From Monodelphis domestica (taxonomy: Eukaryota; Chordata; Mammalia; Didelphimorphia; Didelphidae), in assembly GCF_027887165.1 (NCBI RefSeq), contig NC_077232.1:9255323-9319322 (forward strand): a stretch of 64,000 nucleotides of DNA, given 5' to 3'. The notes under the pieces were generated by a model. It was not told the origin of the DNA. It did not search any database and was given only the letters and a program-made list of their open reading frames with translations. Numbering within the stretch: the first letter of the stretch is position 1; each line of letters opens with the position of its first letter. The position numbers were made by a program, and so were the translations under genes. Below, piece after piece: positions 49,001 to 61,000 of the stretch.

Positions 49001-52000
49001 AAAATTGGAACACTAATGCATTGTTGGTGGAGTTGTGAATTGATCCAACCATTCTGGAAGGCAATTTGGAATTATGCCCAAAGGGCTTTAAAAGACTCCC
49101 TGCCCTTTGATCCAGCCATGCCACGGCTGGGTTTGAACCCCAAACAGATAATAGGGGAAAATACTTGTACAAAAATACTTATAGTCATGCTTTTCATAGT
49201 GGCAAAAAAATGGAAAATGGGGGGGGTGTCCCTTGATTGGGGAATGGCTGAATAAATTGTGGTATCTGATCGTGATGGAATACTATTGTGCTGAAAGGAG
49301 TGAAAAAGAAATGCGATGACCCAGGACAATCCTGAGGAACTTATGAGAAAGAATGCTATCTACATCCAGAGAAAGAAATGTTTGAGAGAGACACAGAAGA
49401 ACAACATATGACTTATCACTTGTATATATGGGTATAGGATTTGGGGTTTGGACTTCAAAAGACCACTATTGCAAAAATGAATAATATGGAAATCAGTATC
49501 AAGTGATAACATTTGTATAACCCAATGGGATTGCTTGTCAGCTCTGGGAGGGAGGCAGAAAGAGGGAAAGGAAAGAAAACAAATATATAAACAGGAAAAA
49601 TATTTTTTTTAATTTTTAAATGAGAATCCAAGTGCATATCCATTGAAAAGGGAATGAATGACTGAACAAAGTATGTTATGTGGATGTCATAAATAGCATT
49701 GCCCTGTAAGGGATTCAGAGAACCATAGGAAGAGTTATATGAATTGAAACAGAGGGCAGAGTCAGGATGGTGAGGGAGAAAGAAGCCTTTTTGTCTAGCT
49801 CACACGGCACTCTTCCTCCACTCTGACCAAATTCTGATGCAAGTCAGGAAGTCACAGTGAGTAATTTTCCAAGTTCAGGGAAGATTAGAGAGCCAGAGAG
49901 ATATGCAGACACTAGGGATAGGGAATGACATGGGATAGAAAGAGGGCCAAGATAGAGTGTAAAACCAGGATACCAATGCCGAGGAATATTTCAACCTTTG
50001 TTTAAATGATTGTCAAAAAAAAAAAAAACTTTGCATGTAATTGGGAGATATTTAATTAAATTATTTTTTAAAAAATTTAAGATGTCAGAGGATCTCTGAA
50101 CTAGCACTGGGTGAAAAATCTGGAAGCTCTGTCACCCAATTCTCCAAATCTGGATGCTAGATCCTGGGAAGAGAGTAATGGTCCTAGACACAATGGAGCA
50201 GGAACCCTCCCTCATTGTGTAATAAGCAAGAAATAAGTTCCACAGACACTTCCCAGCTGAGTGACCCTGGGCAAGTCACTTGACCCCATTGCCTAGCCCT
50301 CACCACTCTTCTGCCTTGGAGCCAATACACAGTATTGATTCCAAGATGGAAGGTAAGGGTTTATTTTTAAAAAAAGAAGAAGAAAGAAAGAAGTTACAAA
50401 ACCATAACTGAGCCCAAGAACAGAGGAAGGACTCAGTTCTGAATTTAGCCTAGCACAGAAGCCTGAAGTGGAATAAACCAAGGTAGGAAACCAAGACCAA
50501 AGGGAGGCCTGCAGTTCGGGCACTCTGAACCTGCAAAAAGGTGGCTGAGTCTAGCAGCCATCTATGGGAACTTGGCTACACACAAGCCAAGAGGCCCAAA
50601 CCCGGGTCAGAAATTTGCAGAGCTCAGATAGGAGGGGAGTGAAGAGACCTCTCCCTGAATCATATCATCTGGGAGCCCAGAAAGCTTGCAGGCCCCCAGC
50701 CTGAGCTGTGAAAGCAGCAGCAGGACATAAGGGACAGAAGCTCAGGTCAGACCCACCACCATGACCGCAGAAGTACGCAAACCCCAGCATAAATACTGAG
50801 CCCCAAATCAAGAAATAGACTGGAAGGATGAGAAAAAAAAAGAACTTAACCATTCAGAGATATTTTGATGACAAACTAAATATATAAATACAGAAGAAGA
50901 GAATGACTTGAAAATTTCTACAAGAAAAGCCTCAAAGAAAAATTCAGACTGGATAGAAATCCACTAAGAATCCCTAGAAGAGTTACAGCAAGACTTTTCT
51001 CTGTTTTTGAGGGACTTTTGTGCTAACTGACTTCTAAAATCAAATAAGAAAAAATATCAAAAAAGATGATTAATAGCTTACAAAAGGAGATTAAAAAATC
51101 TTATTGAAGAAAATTAGAATTGCCAAATGGAAAGTTAATGACTTCATGAGACAACCAGAAACAATAAAATAAAGTTTTAAAAGGCATGGGAAAAAAGAGA
51201 AAAAAGTATTTCATAGGAAAAACAAATGAACTTAAAAATAGATTTAGGAAAGATCATTTAAGAATCATTGGAGGACCAGCTGGTAGCTCAGTGGATTGAG
51301 AGTCAGACCTAGAGATAGGAGGTCTTGCGTTCAAATCTGGCCTCGGGCACTTCCTAGCTGTACCACCCCTGGGCAAGTCACTTAACCCCCATTATTTAGC
51401 CCTTACTGCTTCTTCTTCACTGGAACCAATATACAGTATTGATTCTAAGGCAGAAGGTAAGGGTTTAAAAAAAAACATTGGATTTTCTGAAAGTGATGAA
51501 GAACAACAACAACAATAACAACAAAAGCTAGACACCATATTTTAAGACATCAAAAGAAAACTGCCGAAATATCTTAGAACTAGGGGGCAAGTAGAAACCA
51601 AAAGACTCCACTAATTATCTCATTAAAGAAAGCCCAAAATGAAAACTTCCAGAAATTATAGCCATAATCACGAGCTCCCAGCTCAAGAAAAAAATACTGT
51701 AAGAAACCAGAAAGAATACAAGTACTACTGAGGCACAGCCAGAATCACACAAGAGTTAGAAGCTGCCACCATAAAGTTATAGAGGGTTTACAATATGATT
51801 TTCTAGAAGCCAAAGGATCTAGGCTTACAGCCAAGAAAAATCTCCCCAACAAAAGTGAGTTTAAATGGGGGACTCTGGTGGAAATGGATCTAAAGGACTT
51901 TCCAATATTCCCAATAAAAAGACCAGAGCTGAGTAAAGTTGACATATAAACATAGGATTCAAGAAAAGTATAAAAAGGGAAACATAAGTGAGAAATCACA

Positions 52001-55000
52001 AGGATTGTATTATTAAATTTTTATATCATATGTTATACATATAATATATAATTAAATCATAAGGCTAAACTATTTTCATTCTTACCTTTTATTTGTAACC
52101 CTCTTAGAACTTTATCATCATCAGAAATCTTAGAGGGAGTCTAGTCTAATTAAATAGGGGTCCTGGGAATGATTCTTTTCTGTTTAGATACTCTCAAAAG
52201 AAGAATAGAAGAGTGGGGAAGAGGAATGTATTGGGAGAAGGGAGGAAAGGCAAGGAATCATTTCACATAATAGACAACGTTTATGCAATGAAAGGGACAG
52301 TAGTGATGCAGTAGATGCAGCATTGGGCTTAGAATTAGAAAGACATCAGTTCAGAGAGGTTTTCAGGGAACACTTGAACATTATTCTCATTTTAACTAGC
52401 TCAAGAAAGGAATAATGCACAGACACACAGGTTGGCACAGAAATTCGTCTTACCCAAAAGGGAAGCAGAAGGAAAAGGGATTAAGGGAAAGGAGGTGAAG
52501 GGTGAAATAATATGGAGTATAGATTAAGGGACACAGTAGTCAAAAGCAAAACTAACTGTTAAAGAAGAGATAGAGGAAAAAAGGAAGGAAAAGTATGAAA
52601 GAATATGATGAAGGGAAATATAAACAATCATTACTGTGGATGTGAATGGGACAAACTCACCCATAAAATGGAAGAGGAAAGCAAACTGAATTTAGGTACA
52701 AGAATCCAACAATATAGGCAACCAGGTGACTTAGTAGATAGAAAGTCAGGACTGAAAATGAGAGGTCCTGGGTTCAAATCTGGTTTCAGACACTTCTTAG
52801 CTGTGTGACTCTGGGCAAGTCACTTAACCCTAATTGTCTAGTTCTTATTCTTCTTCTGCCTTGGAACTGATAATTAGTATAATTCTAAAACACACACTTT
52901 TTGAAACAGAAAGATACACATAGAGTCAAAACAGGGGATTAGAGAAAGATTTGTTAAGCTTCATCTGAAATTTTAAAAAGGTAGGAGTAGCAATTATGAT
53001 CTTAGAAAAGCAAGAGCAAAAATGTACCTAGTTAAAAGATATAAACAGAGAAACTACATTTTACTAAAAAGTAAGAAATAGGAACAGCTAGGTAACACAG
53101 TGACTAGAGCTCCAGAGTTAGAATCAGGAGAATTTGAGTTCAAACCTGGCCTCAGACACTTCCTAGCTGTGTGATCCTGAGCATTCAACCTCAATTGTTT
53201 GCCCCTTACTACTCTTCTGTGTAGTATCTTAGTATATCTTAGATACTTAGTATCGATTCTAAGGCAGAAGGTAAAGGGTTTTGTTATGTTTTTAAATTAA
53301 TATAGCCTCTAAATTCTTAAAGGAAAAAATAAAAATTGTAAGAATAAATAAAGAGTAAAACTATAATGGCAGGAGAACCCCAATTTACCCCCTCTCCAAC
53401 ATAGATAAGTCTAATCATAAAATAAATAAGAAAGAAGTTAAGGAGATGAATAAAATTTTAGAAAAGTTAAATATGACAGACCTCTGAATGTAAATAGAAA
53501 GGAATAGACATACTCAGCTAAGCATGGCACTTTCACAAAAATCAGTCATATATTAGAAGATGAAAACTTCATAAGAAATGCATAAAAGCAAAAATACTTA
53601 ATGCATCTCTTCCTACCATAATGCAGTAAAGTTGCATTCAATAAAGGGCCTTTGAAACATAGATTAAAAATTAACTAGAATCTAACTACCAATATGGAAG
53701 TGTATTTTGCGTGACAATAAAAATAAAATTTAAGACACAAAATAGAGGCTAGTGGAGGGAAAATAACTTGCCAAAGGCATTTAAATGCAGAGAAAAAAAA
53801 AGAAAAAACCTAACTAAATCTTTAAAAATGAGTGGGTCAAAAAATCATAGAAACAATAACTTCATTAAAGATAATGACAATGATCAACTGTCAAAGATTT
53901 AGGTATTTTCAGCAATGCTATGATTCAGGATAATTCTGAAAGACTTATGACAAAGAACGCTCTCCAACTCCAGAAAAAGAACTGCTGGAGTTGGAATGTA
54001 GATCAAAGTATATTATTTTTCACTTTAATTTATTTGTATTTTTATTTGGAGGTTTTGATTTTGTATGAGTATTCTCTTATGACAATGACCAATGTGGAAA
54101 TATAACTTGCATGATATTACATGTATAAATGATCTAAATCAAATGGCTTACCCTAACTGAGAAGAGGGAGGGAAGGGAGGAAGAAAGACAATTTGGATCT
54201 TATAAGTTCAGAAAATGTAAGTTGAAAATTTTTGTTACATGCAATTAGGGGGAAATATTTTAAAAGGATAGTGAAAATGAGACACAATACCAAAATTTGT
54301 GGGATACAGCCAAAGAGATACTTAAGAGAAAATTCCTCTCTCTTAAACACTCATGTCAAAAAAAAGAAAGAAAAAATCAACAAACCAGGCATGACACTAA
54401 AATTTGTGAAAATTTTATAGCAGATTTTAAAACCCTAATTAAGCAACAAAACTAAAATTCTGAAAGTCAAAAAAGAAACTGACAAAAATGAAAGTAAAAG
54501 AACCATTTGACTAATAAATAAAATTATTATATGAATTATTAAAAAAATTAAATGGATGCCATTAGCTAATCTGATTTGTTTTAGAAAAGGATTAATTGAT
54601 ACAGAGGGGAGTAAATTGACCAGAAGGGCAATATACTTCATGATTACAATAACAAATGAAAACAACATTGAAAGGCAAGAGGATCCTGACCAAATACAGT
54701 GACCAAGATGGGCTCCAAGACAGCTGAGATCAAAACATCTTTCCTTCCTTTTCCACTAAAAAAATGGTACTTTGGGGAGAATGGAAAGCTACATATACTT
54801 CTGGCGATGATTTTATTCCTAGCTAGCATTTATGCAGTGCCTTAAAATTTGCAAAGAGCTTCACAGTCATTCTCCCCTTTTACTCGCTCCACAAATCTGA
54901 GGGAGGTGCTACTTCTCACAGATGAGGACTAGGGCCCCTAGTTTTTATTCTGTGCATTTCTCTTGCTTGTGCTGGTGTCTTTATTGGGGGGGGGGGGTTA

Positions 55001-58000
55001 ACTCTTACTTTCTGTCTTAGAATGAATACTGTGCATTGGTTCTGAGGCAGAAGAATGGTCAGGGCTGGGGAACTGATAATAATGGTACATTATCAACGAT
55101 GGACCAAATGGCAAATTATTATCCGCTTTGTTATCGATCTTGCCTCTGACACTTAACTAGCAGTGAGACCTTGGCCAGGTCACTGAACGACTTCTCAGAG
55201 ATTCAGGCAATTCCCTAAGAGTTGCAGCTGTAAGACAGGTGGCAGAAGCCATAGGTCCAGGGGGCTCAGCTCCAGGCTTTGTTTTCTCTTACCCTCGCCT
55301 ACTAGGCTTAGAAAGAACGAGCTCTAAAGTGGGGTGAGGACAGCCCAGTGGGAACAGACAGGGCCAGACGAGCCCCCCACTTCCGGGATCAAACGTACCT
55401 GCTTCATTGGCCTCTCTGCCCTCGGGGAGCTCCAAGTCCAGGGGGCCTCCCAGGCTCTCCAGGCTGCCAGCTCCCTCAATCCCCGGCCGGGGTCCTCCCT
55501 GGAGGCCACCTTCCCTCCTGTGTCTCATCAGCTTTTTGACTTTGTCGGCCAGCCAGCTGCCTTTCCTTGGGGGGAAGAAGGCGCGCAGATGGGGTCCAGG
55601 GAGCAGGGTGACTGGGGTCCAGAGGGAGAGAAGGACGGGACAGAGAGAAGGGCCCACAGTGTGGACATCTCAGGCCATGAGAAGCAAGGCCACAGGGGAG
55701 GACTCACTTGGTCCGGGGCAGGGGTCCCGGCTCCAGCACCCGGTATTGGTCCATGATCTTTTCCACCAACTTCTGCTTTTCTCGTCTTAGAGCATTGAGC
55801 TGGTCCCTGCGAGAGGATGGGAGTTCTGGAGGGGCTCAGGGCAATCTCAGGCTCTCAGACCTAGACCTGGCAGGGACCCAGGTCCTCCTTTTACAGATGA
55901 GGAAACTGAGGCCCAGAAAGGTAGAGTAACTTGCCTGGGCTCTCTAGCATAGAATTTTAGAAAAGTTAGATATGACAGATCCCTCTCAAACCCAGAGGGA
56001 CTCGAACCCAGGCCTCCCCAACTAAATTGAGAGCTCTCTACTATCCTACCACTTCCTAGGGTAGAATGGGAGCCTGGCCCGGTGACTTGGGGGGGGGGGG
56101 TCTAGGGGTATGGGCAGGGCCAAGGAAGAGGGCCAGGGAAGAGGGCCGGGAAAGAGTGGGCAGGATGGGCCAGGGCTGAGTGGCGCTCACAGGTATTCCC
56201 GCTGTTCTCTGTGTAGGTGGTCCCGGCTCTCCAGGCTCCGCTCCATGAGACCCCGGTTTTCCCGGCTCAGAGCCTGAACCTCAGCCAGCAGCTGCCGATT
56301 CTCTTCCTCCTGTGCAGCCCTCAGCTCGGTCAGCAGCTGCCCCCGAGCCCAGACCAGAAAGGATGAGCTTGGGAGAGGCCCTGAGCCCCAGCTGAGAGCC
56401 CAGCTTCCCCGCAGCCCCGAGCCTCACCTGGCACTGGGTGGTCAGCTGGCAGACACTTAGGTCCAGCCTCTGGTTGGCCTCCCGGAGGCCCTGGCCCTGA
56501 GCCTCTAACTGCGCTCGCTCTAGCTCCAGCCGGGCCAGCCGGCCCCGCAACTCACCCCGTTCCCCCTGGAGCTCCCCACGCTCCCTGGATGCATCAGCTA
56601 AGGACACCTGGGCCCTAGGAGGAGGAGGGTGGCGGGGAGAAACACTCACCTTCCCTCCACCAATAGCAGCCCCTGCCCCAGCCTCCCACACCAGACAGAC
56701 CCAGGAGATGCTCTCTGGCACAGAAGATGCCCAAGGCCCGCTCTCTGCAGGGGAGATGAAGAGGGGTCCTCACCCCCCGGGAGCCGAGGGCAGAGGATGG
56801 AGAAGCGGACAGAGTCTGGCGTAAGGGGGTAGCTGGAGGCCGTCACCTCTCATGCTCGCTCTGCAGCCGACGGAGCTCCTCTTCCAGGCCCTTCTGATGC
56901 AGCCTGTCCTGGGCCAGCCTTTCCCGTTCCCCCTGCAGAGCCACCTCCTGGGCCTCCATCTGGGCCCTTTGGGCCAGCAGCTGCTCATGCCTGCCAGGTT
57001 GGGGGAAAGGAAGCAAGTGTGTGAGAGAAAAGTACCCCCAGCCCTCAGGTTGATCCCTTTCCCATCTCAAAGGATGGGAACGAGACCAGGATCCTGTGGG
57101 GGAGGGGGAGAGAGCAGGACCAGAGCCGGCCCACAAGGCAATAAAACTGTGCCCCCCCCCCTTTGATCCAGTAACATCACTCTTAGGTCTATTTCCCAAA
57201 GAGATAAAGGGGGGCAGCCTATGTGCACAAAATATTCATAGCCTGCCCTTTGTGGTGGAAAAAAAAATGGAAAATGGGGGGTGCCCCTCGATTGGGGAAG
57301 GGCTGAACACATTGTGGTCTCTGACAGTGAGGGAGCACCATGATGAGCTGGTCAATTCCAGGAAAAGCTGGAAAGACCTCCATGAACTGATGCGGAGTGA
57401 AAGGAGCAGAACCAACAGGGGAACATTGTACACAGAGACATTGTAGCACAATCGAATGTAACTGACTTCTCTACTAGCAACAGAGCAATACCCAGGACAA
57501 TCCGGAGGGACTTGGGATGAAGAATGGGATCCCCCTCCAGGGAAAGAACTGCCAGGGTCAGATGCCGATCAAAGCATGCGATTCTTCACTTCAGTTGGTG
57601 TTTTACTGGGGGGTTTGGGTTTTATCTGATTATTCTGGCACAACAATGACCAGTATGGAAATATGTTTTGCCTGATCATACATGGATTACCCAGATCAAA
57701 CTGCTTACTATCTCTGGGAAGGGGGAGAACAAGGAGAAAAGGAGAGAATTTGGATCTTATAATTTTAGGAAACAGGTTCAAAATTGTGATTACATGTAAT
57801 TGGAAAATAAAATATTAAAAAAACTGGAGGAGTCCCCTAGACACCTCAAACTCAACATGCCCAGAACATGTCATTATCTTCCCTGCTTCCTAATTTCCCT
57901 ATTACTGTCAAGGGCAGTACCACCTTCCCAGTCCTATGGGCCCGCCGTCGTGCTGTCATTTTCTACCCTTCAATCTCACTTCCCCATTCAGTCAATCCAT

Positions 58001-61000
58001 TGGTCAACCCTATTGCCATTTTCTTCCTGTTCGCCACATCTCTGTACTCCCAGCCCTGGTTCAGATCCTCCTCCCCTCTTTTCCAGGTTATTAAAATAGG
58101 TTCCTAACTGATCTCTGTGTCTTAGTCTCCCCCTATTTGCTTTCATCCTCCAGGCAGGTGCTGATCACATCACTCCCCTATGTGGCAAACTCCAGTGGCT
58201 CCAGGATCAAACACAAACTTTTGTGTTTCTGAGAATTTCTGAGAATTCTTCACAACCTGACCTCTTCCGATCTCTCCAAACTTCTTAAACATCATTCTCC
58301 ACACACTCTGCAAGCTAGGCCAGTGATGGCAAACCTTTTAGAGACCGAGTGCCCAAACTGCACCTTCAGGCCCCATGTGAGCCATCCCCTTACTCCAGAC
58401 AGGAGAGGGAAGAAGCACTCCTATTGGACTGCTGGACAGTGGGGTGATTGATGTGAAAAAATGTCCTCAGGCATAGTAGAGAGGGGAAAGGAAGCAGCCC
58501 TCTCCGGCACACATGCCATAAGTTCGCCACCATGGAGCTAGACCTACTATTCCTCACGTGACAATCCATCTACTGGAACCATCCCCTCTACATTGACCAA
58601 CCCCCGTGCCTGGAATGCTTTCCCTTCTTATCGCTGCCTCTTAGAATCCCCATGGCTTTCTTTAAGATAGAGGCCGATAGGCAGCACAGTGAATAGAATT
58701 CCAGGCCAGGAATCAGAGCACTCATCTTCACGAGTTCAAATTCATCCTCAGACACTCTAGCCAGATGACCCCAGGAAAGTCACTTCAACCTGTTTGCCTT
58801 AGTTTCCTCATCTATAAAATGAGCCAGAGAAGGAAATAGCCAACCAGCCCATAAGAAAACCCCAAAATGGCAGACACAACTGAACAATAGCTTCTTTAAG
58901 ATAGCTCAGATGCTACCTTCTGCCCATTCCTAATTCCCCCCACTCCCAGCTTCTAGTGCCCTCCCTGCTACTGTGGCCTCCATTATGTACTATTTTCTTA
59001 AAAATAATGACTTCTAGGAGTCTTCTTCTTCCCTTAGGGCTACCCTCCTTGAGCACGAGGCTGCTATTGCCTCCCCCTCCCTTTGGATCCCCTTTAGAAA
59101 CATTTTTTCCAAAGGCTTGCTGTTTAACTGATTTCATTTCCCCCAAGGGGACCCTCAGATGGACTCTTCCAGCCCTAAGGTGCAGGCACAGATGGGGAGC
59201 AGAGGTGGGAAGAGGCCACAGACTCAGCTCACCTGCCCTGCAGCTCCTTGTGGGACAGCTCCAGCTCTCTAAGCGTGGCCTTCAGCTCCCGATGCCGGCC
59301 CAGGAGTCCCTCCAGCTCAACCTCTTGCTTCTGCTGCAGCCGCCCCAAAGCCTCATGGTCCCGGAGCAGCGCCTGGTGCTGGACCCGTGCCTCCTCCTGC
59401 CCCTGCCGGGCCCCTCGAACCTCCTTGTCCAGAGCCCCCAGCCTCTCCCGCAGCTCTTGGCCCTGTGTCTCCAGCACGGCTTTCTCTGCCTGAGGACAAG
59501 TTAAGAAGAAATCGGAAGAGGAAGAGAAAGAAGGAAGAAAAGAGGAAAAGGAGGAAGAGGAGAGCCTTCCTAGAACCCTGGAAGGGTTAGGATCACAGAT
59601 CTGCAGACAGAAGGGACCTCAGAGGTCCTCATTTTACAGAAGGGGAAACTGAGGCCCCAGGAGGTGACCTGACTTACAGAGGGCATGCAGAGAAGCAGGC
59701 GCCCCACCAATCCTAGGCTGAACCCCTCATTTTAAAGAGGAAAAAAAAAGGAAGATTCAGGTAAGTGCCCAGGTTACATAGGTAATAGGTGTCAGAGATG
59801 AGCAGGAAGCCCATTGGGCAACAGCTCAACTATAATAATATAGTAGAAAGATCACACGCAAAGGTCAGGCCAGGTTTATCTGAGGAACGTCGTAGGTCTG
59901 ACACAAGGAAGACAATAAACATAATCAGCCACTTTAGTAATATGCAATTCAAGGCCAGGTAGATGCCGAAAAGGCCTTCACAAAATCCAACATGCATTTC
60001 CATTTAAAAAAGCATAAATCATAGAAAGAAACAGAACTTTCCTCAATGTAGCAAGTAGTAGTCATCCCAAAGCAAATATCACATGCAATGGAGAAGAGTT
60101 AGAGGTCTAGGCACCCCGAGGAGACTAAAAAGTGAGCTAGAGACAAGAAGACAAGAAAAAGAAGGGGAGGGTAAGCATGAGGGGCGTGGAAACAGTGATC
60201 ACTTTGCCAACAACATAATGGCATCCCAAGTTAGAGAACCCATAAGAGTCTCCCCAAAATGAATTTAAATAATTAACAACTTCAGCAAAGCTAAAGGATA
60301 GAGGATAAATCCACAGAGGGCATCAGCATTCTTACATATAGATAACCCATGAAACATAGCAAAAAGAGCTGGGAAAGGGGGCACCTGGGTGGCTCTTTGG
60401 ACTGAGAGTCAGGTCCAGAGATGGGAGGTACTGGGTTCAAATCTGACCTCAGACACTTCCTAGATGTGTGACCCTGGGCAAGTCACTTAACCCCCATTGT
60501 CTAGCCCTTACCACTCTTCTGCCTTAGGAACGAGGAGGAGGGAGAAGAAGAAGAAGAAAGAAGAAGAAGAAGAAGAACAACAACAACAACAACAACAAAG
60601 AGGAAGGAGGAGGAGGAGAAAGGAAGGAATTTTCTCTTGGATTTACAGAAAGGGAAAGACTTCGTGCCTAAACAAGTAAAAATCACCCAAAATAAACTAG
60701 ATAATTTCAATTATAGTAAATATAAAATTGTTCGCATAAACAAATCTATAACAGTAAGGATTGGAAAGGAAAAAAGTAATTAGAAAAGAAATCTTTGTGA
60801 TGAGTTCCTCTGATGAGAGCTTCAGATACGAAAGAAACTGACTCAAATTCACACAACTAAGAACCATTCCCCAATAGATAAATGTTCAAAGGATATGAGA
60901 TGGAAGTTTCCAAAGCAAAATTCAAGCTATCAACAACTATGAAAAGCTGCTCTAAATCACTAACAATTAGAGAAATTCAACAAATCTGAGGTTCCATCTT

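Larger units (their letters stand above)
49745..53884 (+). mobile_element. L1 5' half: 5' UTR, ORF1 region and endonuclease part of ORF2, decayed
   Basis: Segment order recalls marsupial L1: 'cagagtcaggatggtgaggg' start, the 51730-51960 block with 'ataaaaagaccagagctgag', and 53330-53880 matching the ORF2 endonuclease ('gagaaccccaatttaccccc', 'caaaaatcagtcatatatta'). Four SINEs are inserted. No intact reading frame. Confidence 0.6.
44634..55398. other. CCDC88B 10.8-kb intron filled by transposons
   Basis: Holds an LTR-like copy, two groups of L1 sequence, a solo LTR and at least six SINEs, detailed below. GC content falls sharply relative to the exonic regions. Confidence 0.8.
56991..59232. 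other. CCDC88B intron between exons 56990 and 59489
   Basis: Contains an L1 copy (57128-57832), an L2 copy with nested hAT MITE (58095-58670) and a Mar1 SINE (58672-58893). No coding sequence is missing. Confidence 0.6.
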
